Below are positions 51,053 through 58,923 of a DNA stretch of 64,000 nucleotides, piece after piece (positions within the stretch are counted from its first letter, which is position 1; each line of letters starts with the position of its first letter). Made by a program: the position numbers and the translations under genes. Under the pieces are notes generated by a model. That model had not been told where the DNA came from, did no database searches, and saw only the letters and a list, made by a program, of their open reading frames with translations. The DNA is from Fibrobacter succinogenes. GTDB taxonomy: Bacteria; Fibrobacterota; Fibrobacteria; Fibrobacterales; Fibrobacteraceae. Where the stretch lies: the NCBI GenBank assembly GCA_902791475.1, contig CADAWC010000002.1, positions 84,299 to 148,298 on the forward strand, given 5' to 3'.

Positions 51053-53083
51053 CTAGAGCACCCACAGCGCAATGTGGTAAACGATAAACGCCAAACCAAG
51101 CGAAATCGCAAAGTAATAACCCGCAATCGCAAGCATCCACTTAAGGGAATGCGTTTCACGATACGTTGTACCCATCGCAAGTACACAAGGGATATTGAAC
51201 ATTGAGGCAAAAATAAACGCAAGCGCTTCGGGGATCGAGACCACAGCACGCATCATTTCGCCAAGATTCGCTCCGGCAGCATTGCGAGAAACAAGCGAGA
51301 ACGCGTCATTTGTACTTGCAAAAACAACACTCATCACGCCAAGAGATGCCTCCTTGCTAAAAACACCACCCAAGTACGAGATAAACAGTTGCCAGCGCAT
51401 ACCGAAAATCTGCGTAAATGGTTCAATCGCGTTTCCAATCGTGTAAAGAACACTATGTTCCACATTTCCATCTTTCGAATACGAAATAAGCCAGAACAAA
51501 AGGGACACAAACCAAATGACCGCAATCGCCTTCTTGAAAACCGCCCAGACATTGCGAGCAACCGTCTTGAGCAAGATTTTCCAATGCGGCTTGTGGTACG
51601 GCGGGAGTTCCATAATCATGCCAACGCGTTCATTCACCGGCATCAGCTTGTTTCCGAAAAGTTTAGACGAGAGCCAAAACGATGCAAAAATCATCGCTAC
51701 ATAAACCAAGCCAAACAACGGAGCCGCCGAGCCAAAGAAAACAGAAGCAAGGAAAAGCACTACGGCAACTTTTGAGCCGCACGGAATCGACCACAAAAGC
51801 ACCATCGCAAACAAGCGCTGCCCTCGTGTATCAAGCACTCGAGTACCGCAAACGGCGCCGCCCGTGCAAGCAAGCCCAGAAAACAGCGGCATAAATGCCT
51901 TGCCATGCAAACCAAGCCTTGAAAGCCACGAGTCAAACACATACGAAGATCTCGCCAAGTAGCCCGTATCTTCCATCAAGCCAAATGTCACGAGAATCGC
52001 AAAGACAAAGCTCATCATGGCGACAGTCACAGATAGACCGCCAATGATAACGCCATTGATGAACGACGCTACAGAAGGCCACCAGCCAAACTTTTCGCAC
52101 ATTTGAACAACAAGTGGTTCTGCAACATGCTGGAGTCCAAAGCAGCTTGCAATAATCGGGACTGCAATCATCATGCTCACGGCAAGCGTAAGCACGAGAA
52201 TAAAGAACGCGACAATTTTACCCCAAATGCGGTGCGTCGCAATTTTATCAAAGCGAGAAAGCTTCATCGACTTTTCTTCGCCTTCAGACGCATCACGGAG
52301 AACTTCAGAGACAAAGCGGTACTTCGCTTCACCCGTCAAAAGTCCGCCATCAGAACCTTCAGCATCAAGAATTTCCTTGATTTCTTTCCAATGTTCCGGC
52401 GTCACCGCCGTTTCGACTTCAGAACGCACGAGCGAATCATTTTCCAAAAGCTTCGATGCAACCCAAAATCTTTCGCGATTGTCAAATTTCAGAGATGCAA
52501 TCAAATCTTCAAGTTTTTTCAAATTCTCAACATGCGACTTTTCGCCTTCGCGTTCAACAATGTCACGAATCTTTTCCGACGAAATCTTCGCCTTCTTTTC
52601 AAGCGCACGATTCAGCGTTTCAAAGAATTTCGGATAGCTGTCCAAATCGGATGCTGTAAAGCCGAGCACCGGAATGTTCAAAATCTTTTCAATTTTTTCA
52701 ACATCAATCTTTTTGCCTTTTTGCTCAGCGACATCCATCATATTGAGCACAAGCATCACCGGGCTTTTCACGCCCGCAAAATCCGCAAGCATGTAAAGGC
52801 TGCGTTCCAGCTGCGAAGCGTCAACGATAATGCAGACAATGTCGGCATAACCGTGTTCAATGTAAGTGCGCGTCACGACTTCTTCGGCAGAATTTGCCGT
52901 AAGCCCATAGCTACCCGGCAAATCGACAACGCGATAAAGCTCTTCGCCCTGCGTGAAAAAGCCTTCCGCCCTTTCCACCGTTTTCCCAGGCCAGTTACCG
53001 ACATGCTGATGCGAACCCGTCAATGCATTAAAAAGAGTGGACTTGCCGGAATTCGGCTGTCCCAGCAAAGCAATCGTTCTCAT
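51053..53083 (-). CDS. feoB: Ferrous iron transport protein FeoB
   Basis: The 676-residue protein has an N-terminal G domain (ALLGQPNSGKSTLFNALTG, GNWPGKTVE, DLPGSYGL, VLNMMD), a helical linker and a C-terminal membrane part with the paired gate motifs (GLMEDTGYLARSSYVFD, SGLACTGGAVCGTR, IPCGSK, PPYHKP). FeoB moves Fe2+ across the inner membrane, typical for anaerobes. It overlaps feoA by 4 bases, and both lie behind a receptor remnant. Length is near that of shorter FeoB proteins. Confidence 0.95.
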   Translation of the reverse strand: MRTIALLGQPNSGKSTLFNALTGSHQHVGNWPGKTVERAEGFFTQGEELYRVVDLPGSYGLTANSAEEVVTRTYIEHGYADIVCIIVDASQLERSLYMLADFAGVKSPVMLVLNMMDVAEQKGKKIDVEKIEKILNIPVLGFTASDLDSYPKFFETLNRALEKKAKISSEKIRDIVEREGEKSHVENLKKLEDLIASLKFDNRERFWVASKLLENDSLVRSEVETAVTPEHWKEIKEILDAEGSDGGLLTGEAKYRFVSEVLRDASEGEEKSMKLSRFDKIATHRIWGKIVAFFILVLTLAVSMMIAVPIIASCFGLQHVAEPLVVQMCEKFGWWPSVASFINGVIIGGLSVTVAMMSFVFAILVTFGLMEDTGYLARSSYVFDSWLSRLGLHGKAFMPLFSGLACTGGAVCGTRVLDTRGQRLFAMVLLWSIPCGSKVAVVLFLASVFFGSAAPLFGLVYVAMIFASFWLSSKLFGNKLMPVNERVGMIMELPPYHKPHWKILLKTVARNVWAVFKKAIAVIWFVSLLFWLISYSKDGNVEHSVLYTIGNAIEPFTQIFGMRWQLFISYLGGVFSKEASLGVMSVVFASTNDAFSLVSRNAAGANLGEMMRAVVSIPEALAFIFASMFNIPCVLAMGTTYRETHSLKWMLAIAGYYFAISLGLAFIVYHIALWVL

Positions 53084-53301
53084 GCCATCTCCACGTCAAT
53101 CTGCATGCATTCCTTGCGGTTAATCGCAATCATCGTATCGTGCGAATACACGAGAATGGGGGAGCGTCCATCATTTTGCAGCACCAAGAACGGACTGCTC
53201 GGCGGGAGCCCCATCGAAACCACGCGAGAAATAAAGCGGGAATCCCCGTTAATTTTTTGAATCAAACCCTTTTGATTTTCCTGTAATTCAGACAAACACA
53301 T
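53080..53301 (-). CDS. feoA: FeoA-type ferrous iron transport accessory protein
   Basis: The ATG at 53301, with AAGGAG eight bases upstream, gives 73 residues. The SH3-like FeoA pattern is present: LIQKINGDSRFISRVVSMGL, then PPSSPFLVLQNDGRSPILV and the closing IAINRKECMQIDV. FeoA is a small cytoplasmic partner needed for FeoB function. Its stop overlaps feoB (ATGA). Confidence 0.9.
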   Translation of the reverse strand: MCLSELQENQKGLIQKINGDSRFISRVVSMGLPPSSPFLVLQNDGRSPILVYSHDTMIAINRKECMQIDVEMA

Positions 53302-53314
53302 TTTCAAACTCCTT

Positions 53315-53808
53315 CTATTTAAAACTGTAGCGAATCTTTGTTGCAAAACTTCTACCCGGTTTACTTTCACCAAACTTATCGAACGATTCGCTATCCGTGA
53401 TGTTATCGACTTCAAAGCTCCAGCCCAGTTTATTATCCCAAATGGAATATTCAACGCCCACATCCTGCGTGAACGAAGCTTTAATTTTACGGCTTTGGCG
53501 GGAGCTAATCTTCCAGCCGTAGAAATATTCATCCGTATAATTTGCAGACCACCAGACTTTCAAGAAGTCTTCTTTGCCAAACAAATCGCCAATATGGAAT
53601 TCCGCAAGATAATTCATAAAGAATCGCGGAATGTTAGGCACAATCGCCTTCTTGGCTACGCCCTGTTTTGCCGTATATTTCATGTTACGCAAATCCTGGA
53701 AAGTCCAGTTCGTTCCGAGCAAAACCCATTCATTGACATCTAACTTTACATCACCTTCATAACCCCAGCTACGAATCGGATTCTGCAATAAGTTTTTTGT
53801 TCATTCAT
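53315..53808 (-). pseudogene. TonB-dependent receptor remnant with large internal deletion
   Basis: An open frame of ~157 residues (53315-53788) is the C-terminal barrel of a receptor: IVPNIPRFFMNYLAEFHIGD, VWWSANYTDEYFYGWKISS, SFTQDVGVEYSIWDNKLG and KFGESKPGRSF, each with a close match in the receptor at 48585-50786. There is no plug or rest of barrel (~580 residues missing). Directly before it, ATG at 53804 reads MNKKLIA, like the start of the intact receptor (MNKKIAF), then runs into the barrel in the wrong frame and stops (ESDS then TAG). So the start and the 3' end were joined by one deletion. It lies before feoA-feoB and may once have led that operon. Confidence 0.8.
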
Positions 53809-53874
53809 GACTCCTAGTGTTATACACCTTTTAAGTTTCGCTCGCATTTTAGAAATCCCCAAAGACCGTCTCAA

Positions 53875-53919
53875 CTCCAAATGGACCCAAACCAATCCAA
53901 AAAGTTAGATATAGCTAAT
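53875..53919. promoter_or_regulatory. Candidate operators between the receptor remnant and the second ABC pair
   Basis: CTCCAAATGGAC (53875-53886) matches 10 of 12 bases of CTCCAATTAGAC, the core of the tonB upstream element. GTTAG-N6-CTAAT (53904-53919) matches the palindrome before the araC-type gene (17152-17167). Both could bind regulators shared by the locus. Confidence 0.35.
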
Positions 53920-53982
53920 ACAACCTTTAATACAAGACCTCAATAAATTAAAATTGGTGCGAAAAACAAACAGAAGGTAACT

Positions 53983-55746
53983 ATGAGTGTTTTCAAAAGA
54001 CTTACACCTTATATGCAATCGCGAAAAATTTTATATCCGTTTGCACTTTTATTTTCATCACTGAGTTCCATCGCAGGAATCGCTCCCTTTATATATGTAT
54101 GGCTCATCGTCCGTGAATTATTCGCTGACACAGGTAATATTTCATACGACATGGTCAAGCATTACGCATTGATGGCCGTCATTTTCTCTGTCATAAGCAT
54201 CGTGCTTTACTTTTCCGCGCTCGTTTGTTCGCACTTAGTCGCCTTCCGCATCGAAGGCAACATCCGCAGAATCACCATGAAAAAATTGCTCAAGCTCCCG
54301 CTTGGCTTTTTCGACAAGAACCCTACCGGACGCATCCGCAAAATCATTGACGACAACGCAGCCGTCACTCATACATTCATGGCGCACGAACTCCCGGATT
54401 TGGCAGGAACCATCGTTGTTCCCATCGCCTCGCTCGTATTGATGTTCATTTTCGATTGGCGTCTTGGCATCGTATCCCTCGTCCCAATTGCCTATGCCAT
54501 CATCACGCTCGGTTCCAAGATGAACAAGAGCAAGGACTTTATGCAAAAATACATGAAGTCGCTCGAAGACATGAACATCGAAGCCGTTGAATATGTGCGC
54601 GGCATTCCCGTCGTGAAAGTTTTCCAGCAAACGATTTTCTCGTTCAAGAATTTTTATAAGACAATTGATGATTACCATCAGATGGTCACTGCATATTCTA
54701 GCAGTTGGAAGTTCATCATGTGCTCTTACACGACGCTTATCAACGGCGTCGCCCTCATCCTTGTTCCCACGGCATTCCTGATTGCAACAAGTTCAGGCAA
54801 CATCGCCGCCACAATCGTGGACTTGATGCTCTATGTTCTCGTGACCCCCGTTTTCTCGCAGTGTGTCATGCGCAGCATGTACTTGAGCCAAGCCGTAAAC
54901 CAGGCAAAACTAGCCATCGGTAGCATTGAATCGTTGACAGATTACCCGGAACTTGCTACACCGACAAACCCGCAAGAAGTCAAGCATTTCGATATTGAAT
55001 TCAAGAATGTCAAGTTCACCTACCCCGGCACAGAAAATGAAGTCCTTCACGACATTTCATTCAAAATAAAGGAAGGCGAAACGGTTGCACTCGTCGGTGC
55101 ATCTGGCGGCGGCAAGAGCACCATTGCAAAGCTCGTCCCGAGATTTTTTGATGCCAACGATGGTGAAATTTTAGTCGGCGGCGCGCCCATCAAGGAAATA
55201 CCCCAAGAAGTCCTCATGAAAAACACATCATTCGTTTTCCAGAATACTCGACTCTTCAAGAAGAGTATTTTGGAAAACGTCCGTTACGGAACTCCTGAGG
55301 CATCCATTGAAAGCGTCAACAAGGCACTCGATCTCGCCCAATGCCGCGAAATCATTGACCGCCTGCCCGAAGGCATCAACACCGTCATCGGTAGCAAGGG
55401 TACATACCTCTCCGGTGGCGAACAGCAGCGAATCGTTCTTGCGCGCGCCATTCTCAAGAATGCACCGATCGTCGTTCTTGATGAAGCGACCGCATTTGCA
55501 GACCCCGAAAACGAAAGCCTTATCCAGCAAGCACTGCAAACGCTTTCGAAGGGCAAAACAGTCTTGATGATTGCACACAGACTCACAAGCATCGTGAATG
55601 CCGACCAGATTCTCGTCGTACAAGGTGGCCGCATCGTGGAACGCGGCACGCACAAGGAACTCGTTGAAAAGGGCGGCATATTCGCCAAGATGTGGCAAGA
55701 TTATCAGCAGTCCGTCAGCTGGACTATCGGAGGCAAGAATGTATAA
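53983..55746 (+). CDS. ABC half-transporter, second YbtPQ-like pair, first partner
   Basis: The 587-residue protein has a six-helix exporter-fold membrane domain (~1-325) and ATPase (~345-580) with Walker A GASGGGKST, signature LSGGEQQR and Walker B IVVLDEATAFADPENE. It closely resembles the pair at 23664-27136 in length and layout. AGAAGG precedes the ATG by a few bases. The stop overlaps the next gene by 8 bases, so the two should pair as a heterodimer. It diverges from the receptor remnant-feoAB genes. Likely role: import (or export) of a siderophore or related compound. Confidence 0.83.
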   Translation: MSVFKRLTPYMQSRKILYPFALLFSSLSSIAGIAPFIYVWLIVRELFADTGNISYDMVKHYALMAVIFSVISIVLYFSALVCSHLVAFRIEGNIRRITMKKLLKLPLGFFDKNPTGRIRKIIDDNAAVTHTFMAHELPDLAGTIVVPIASLVLMFIFDWRLGIVSLVPIAYAIITLGSKMNKSKDFMQKYMKSLEDMNIEAVEYVRGIPVVKVFQQTIFSFKNFYKTIDDYHQMVTAYSSSWKFIMCSYTTLINGVALILVPTAFLIATSSGNIAATIVDLMLYVLVTPVFSQCVMRSMYLSQAVNQAKLAIGSIESLTDYPELATPTNPQEVKHFDIEFKNVKFTYPGTENEVLHDISFKIKEGETVALVGASGGGKSTIAKLVPRFFDANDGEILVGGAPIKEIPQEVLMKNTSFVFQNTRLFKKSILENVRYGTPEASIESVNKALDLAQCREIIDRLPEGINTVIGSKGTYLSGGEQQRIVLARAILKNAPIVVLDEATAFADPENESLIQQALQTLSKGKTVLMIAHRLTSIVNADQILVVQGGRIVERGTHKELVEKGGIFAKMWQDYQQSVSWTIGGKNV

Positions 55747-57466
55747 TTGGATTAAAAATCGCTTTGTCCTCTCTGATGAAGGTACAAAAACATTTATCAA
55801 AGGCGTATTTTGGACAACGTGGCATTACCTTTCGTTAATGCTCCCGCTTTCGTTCGTATTCCTATTCCTCAAGGAATTCATGACGAAAATGCAAAATCCG
55901 TCGGCAGAACCGCATAATTTCTGGGTTTACATAGCAATTGCGGTCGTCATTTACCTTGTCATGTACTTCATCTACGCGCTTTCTTACGACAGCACGTACG
56001 AATCAGTCTATTCGGAATGTAAAAAACGTCGCATCACGCTCGCCGAAAAGTTGCGCAAGCTCCCGCTCGCCTTCTTTGGCAAAAAGGACCTTTCCGACTT
56101 GACATCGACTATCATGAACGACGTAAACGCCCTTGAAATGATTTTCTCGCACGCCGTTCCTGAAATTTTTGCAGTCGCCGCGATGCTCGTTATCTGTGCA
56201 GTCGCACTCATCATTTACAATCCGTTGATGGCAGCAGCACTTTTGTGGGTAGCACCATTTGCAGGATTGCTCATTTACTTGTCCCGCAAATTACAGTTCA
56301 AAAACTTCAAGCATACCTACAATGCGGCCCGCGTCATTACCGAAGACATCCAGGAAAGCCTTGAAAACATTCAAGAAATCAAGTCCTACTGCGAAGAAGA
56401 AAGCGTCTGCAAAGCATTGGACGATCACTCCAAATTCTATGAACATTCCCAGATTAAAGGCGAATTCATGTCAGGAGTCATCTTGAACGGTGCCCAGATT
56501 TTCTTGAAACTCGGCCTTGCTTCCGTTCTCATTTTCGGTTCTATCCTCCTTGCACAAGACAAATTAAGCGTATTTGATTACCTCGTGTACATCGTCTGCG
56601 CATCGACGATTTACAGTCCCATTTATCTCGTTCTAAACAACATGACGGAACTATTCTTCTTGGATGTTCGTCTCAAGCGATTCAAGGAAATGGACGATAT
56701 GGAAGTGCAACGCGGTTCCACAAAGTTTGAGCCCGCTGATTACGACATTGAATTCAAGAACGTCGATTTCTACTACAACGAAGAAAAGCAAGTTTTGAAG
56801 AAGGCTTCGTTCACCGCCAAGCAAGGCGAAATCACCGCACTCGTTGGCCCCTCTGGCAGCGGAAAGACAACCGCAGCAAAGCTCGCCGCCCGCTTCTGGG
56901 ACATTCAAGGCGGCACCATCACGCTCGGCGGCCAGGACATCTCAAGAATCGATCCCGAAACGCTCCTCAAAAACTTTTCCATCGTCTTCCAGGATGTCGT
57001 GTTGTTCAACACCTCCATCCGCGACAACATTCGCATCGGTAAGCGCGACGCCACCGACGAAGAAATCCTGCGAGCCGCAAAACTTGCAAACTGCGACGAC
57101 TTTGTCCAAAAGCTCCCGCAAGGTTATGACACAGTCATCGGTGAAAACGGCGATACACTCTCCGGCGGCGAACGCCAGCGAATCTCCATCGCCCGCGCCA
57201 TCCTCAAGGACGCCCCCATCGTGCTCCTTGACGAAGCCACCGCAAGCCTCGACGTCGAAAACGAATCCAAGATTCAGCAGAGCATTTCGAAACTCGTGCA
57301 GAACAAGACCGTCATCATCATCGCCCACCGCATGCGCACCATCGCCAATGCAGACAAGGTTGTGGTCCTGCAAAATGGTCAAGTTGTCGAAACCGGCTCC
57401 CCCGCAGAACTCAAAGCGAAAGGCGGCCTCTTCGGCAAAATGCTCAAGCTCCAAGAAGTGAACTAG
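55739..57466 (+). CDS. ABC half-transporter, second YbtPQ-like pair, second partner
   Basis: The ATG at 55739 overlaps the previous stop by 8 bases and gives 575 residues; a longer frame from 55598 lies in the previous gene and is not used. Six membrane helices (~20-320) are followed by an ATPase domain with Walker A GPSGSGKTT, signature LSGGERQR and Walker B IVLLDEATASLDVENE. It should pair with the preceding half-transporter. A terminator follows the stop. Confidence 0.83.
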   Translation: MYNWIKNRFVLSDEGTKTFIKGVFWTTWHYLSLMLPLSFVFLFLKEFMTKMQNPSAEPHNFWVYIAIAVVIYLVMYFIYALSYDSTYESVYSECKKRRITLAEKLRKLPLAFFGKKDLSDLTSTIMNDVNALEMIFSHAVPEIFAVAAMLVICAVALIIYNPLMAAALLWVAPFAGLLIYLSRKLQFKNFKHTYNAARVITEDIQESLENIQEIKSYCEEESVCKALDDHSKFYEHSQIKGEFMSGVILNGAQIFLKLGLASVLIFGSILLAQDKLSVFDYLVYIVCASTIYSPIYLVLNNMTELFFLDVRLKRFKEMDDMEVQRGSTKFEPADYDIEFKNVDFYYNEEKQVLKKASFTAKQGEITALVGPSGSGKTTAAKLAARFWDIQGGTITLGGQDISRIDPETLLKNFSIVFQDVVLFNTSIRDNIRIGKRDATDEEILRAAKLANCDDFVQKLPQGYDTVIGENGDTLSGGERQRISIARAILKDAPIVLLDEATASLDVENESKIQQSISKLVQNKTVIIIAHRMRTIANADKVVVLQNGQVVETGSPAELKAKGGLFGKMLKLQEVN

Positions 57467-57492
57467 AACTCATTCAATAACCACCTACTAAA

Positions 57493-57520
57493 TTGCCCCG
57501 GAGAAATTCGGGGCAATTTT
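57493..57520 (+). terminator. Terminator of the second ABC operon
   Basis: TTGCCCCG (57493-57500) and CGGGGCAA (57509-57516) pair perfectly around an 8-base loop, followed by TTTT. It lies 26 bases after the stop. Confidence 0.88.
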
Positions 57521-57555
57521 CTGTTTCAACAAGTCATCACTTATTTAAATCTTGT

Positions 57556-57590
57556 CATTCCCGCCTCCAAGCGGGAATCTCCATTTTTGT
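57556..57590. repeat. Dispersed repeat TCATTCCCGCC...GCGGGAATCTCC
   Basis: An inverted repeat TCATTCCCGC/GCGGGAATCTCC. Its complement ends also occur around 1739-1825, where they run into the end of the rhamnan-synthesis-like gene. Confidence 0.55.
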
Positions 57591-57617
57591 TCAGCCCCCT
57601 CAATCAAATGTATTGCT

Positions 57618-57631
57618 TTTGTACGGACAAA
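57618..57631. promoter_or_regulatory. Candidate operator of the toxin-antitoxin pair
   Basis: TTTGT-ACGG-ACAAA is an inverted repeat 18 bases before the antitoxin ATG. RelB-type antitoxins repress their own genes by binding palindromes at this position, so it is a likely autoregulation site. Confidence 0.5.
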
Positions 57632-57648
57632 TATGTATATTGAATACC

Positions 57649-57951
57649 ATGAACAAGACTGCAAATTTATACGCCCGCATAGAGCCTGATGTCAAAGAAC
57701 AAGCCGAAAACATCCTGGAAACTCTCGGTATATCCGTTTCCAGCGCCATCAACATGTTCTATAAGCAGATTATTCTGCAACAGGGAATTCCCTTTGATGT
57801 GAAGCTGCCTAAAGCTCCCGAAAATGCCGCTAAATGGTCAAAAGAGCGCCTCGACACGGAACTCGAAAAAGGATACAATGACATGCTGAAAGGTCGCACC
57901 CGCCCTGCAGCGATGGTCCTTTCCGATGTCAAGAAAAAATACAAGGTATGA
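57649..57951 (+). CDS. RelB/DinJ-family antitoxin
   Basis: The ATG at 57649 gives 100 residues. The N-terminal half is a ribbon-helix-helix DNA-binding fold of the RelB/DinJ type: ANLYARIEPDVKEQAENILE, then TLGISVSSAINMFYKQIILQ and QGIPFDV. The C-terminal half is charged and should wrap the toxin. The gene overlaps the toxin gene by 4 bases (ATGA), the usual coupling for type II pairs. Confidence 0.9.
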   Translation: MNKTANLYARIEPDVKEQAENILETLGISVSSAINMFYKQIILQQGIPFDVKLPKAPENAAKWSKERLDTELEKGYNDMLKGRTRPAAMVLSDVKKKYKV

Positions 57952-58250
57952 ATTTTGAAGTCTACTTTTCTTCCGCCGCACAAACCGACATTGAGCAAAT
58001 ATTTGATTATATCAGCATAACTCTTTGTTCGCCTATTGCAGCGAAGAATCTAATGGGAAAATTTCAAGAATCGGTTAACACATTATCCGATTTTCCTGAA
58101 GCATTCGCCTTATGTCAAGACGAACCTTGGTTTTTACGCGAAGTGCGTTCAATACCAGTCGGAAACTACCGACTTTTTTATCACGTCAATCACGACAAGC
58201 GAGAAGTCGTCATTTTGCGCGTCTTTTATTACAGACAAGAAGCGAAATAG
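57948..58250 (+). CDS. RelE/ParE-superfamily toxin
   Basis: The 100-residue protein fits the RelE/ParE fold: FEVYFSSAAQTDIEQIFDYI at the start, then FQESVNTLSDFPEAF, LREVRSIPVGNYRLFYHVN and VVILRVFYYRQ at the end. RelE toxins cut mRNA on the ribosome and ParE toxins inhibit gyrase; the RxxPVGNYRLFY pattern with a terminal VFYYRQ does not settle which. It is held inactive by the antitoxin encoded just upstream. Confidence 0.87.
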   Translation: MNFEVYFSSAAQTDIEQIFDYISITLCSPIAAKNLMGKFQESVNTLSDFPEAFALCQDEPWFLREVRSIPVGNYRLFYHVNHDKREVVILRVFYYRQEAK

Positions 58251-58253
58251 TCT

Positions 58254-58850
58254 TCATTTCCCGCATTCCACATACGCCAAATCAATCCGCCCCTTAATAA
58301 CGCAATTTTCTGTTATCGTCCAGCCATTCCCTTTCAAGAAAGACTTGTATTCGTCTTCCGTCCATTCGTGCGCAAAACGAACACCGACAAGACTCAAAAA
58401 CTTTTGCCACAAGTTTCTTTTGCCATCAGCAGGGAATATAAAGTTCGGAGCAATCAGCACGCCGTCATCTTTCAAGATGCGGCGGATTTCCGCAAGCGCC
58501 TTCGAGGGCTCCGGGATAATGTGGAGCGCATTCGCAATCACGACCACATCAAAAGCGTTATCCATAAAACGTAACGAAGTCGCATCAGCCACTTCAAAAC
58601 GCACATTTTCCGGATTCTTCGCCTTGCGAGCCGTCTCAATCATCTTCGGAGCAAAATCGGTTGCAATCACGTGATTCGCGTGAGGCGCAATATGCCGCGC
58701 AATCATTCCCGGACCCGTTGCAAGCTCAAGCACATCCTTGCCCCGCACTACCTCTCCAATCCGCCCATACATAAAATCATAAATATCCTTCTGCGAACGC
58801 ATCGCAAATTCATAAACCGGCGCAAAGATATCCCAAATGTTCTTACTCAT
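58254..58850 (-). CDS. Class I SAM-dependent methyltransferase (UbiE-like)
   Basis: The 198-residue protein has the SAM motif VLELATGPGMIARHIAP (~residues 40-56), acidic VIATDFAPKMIETARK, VADATSLRFMDNAFDVVVI and the post motif LAEIRRILKDDGVLIAP. It methylates an unknown small molecule in the cytoplasm. It converges on the toxin gene 4 bases away and is separated from the hydrolase gene upstream by a terminator, so it is likely a single-gene unit or has its own promoter. Confidence 0.85.
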   Translation of the reverse strand: MSKNIWDIFAPVYEFAMRSQKDIYDFMYGRIGEVVRGKDVLELATGPGMIARHIAPHANHVIATDFAPKMIETARKAKNPENVRFEVADATSLRFMDNAFDVVVIANALHIIPEPSKALAEIRRILKDDGVLIAPNFIFPADGKRNLWQKFLSLVGVRFAHEWTEDEYKSFLKGNGWTITENCVIKGRIDLAYVECGK

Positions 58851-58861
58851 ATTTTTCTCCT

Positions 58862-58896
58862 AAAAAACGCACTTCCCTCTTGACAAGGAAAGTGCG
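58862..58896 (-). terminator. Terminator of the alpha/beta hydrolase gene
   Basis: Read on the minus strand, GCACTTTCC pairs with GGGAAGTGC (one G-T pair) over a 9-base loop and is followed by GTTTTTT. It lies 28 bases after the hydrolase stop. Confidence 0.82.
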
Positions 58897-58923
58897 CCAA
58901 CCGATTAAAACAAAATCTAGTTA

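Noticed and set aside
52103..53260. A 385-residue open frame on the plus strand opposite feoB
   Set aside because: Antisense to intact feoB with its G-domain motifs; the product is a Phe/Arg/Asn-rich shadow without known motifs.
53315..53788. Treating the 157-residue frame as a full small outer-membrane protein
   Set aside because: Its sequence matches only the last part of the paralogous receptor, it has no signal peptide, and the receptor's first codons lie just upstream in another frame, which shows a deletion remnant.
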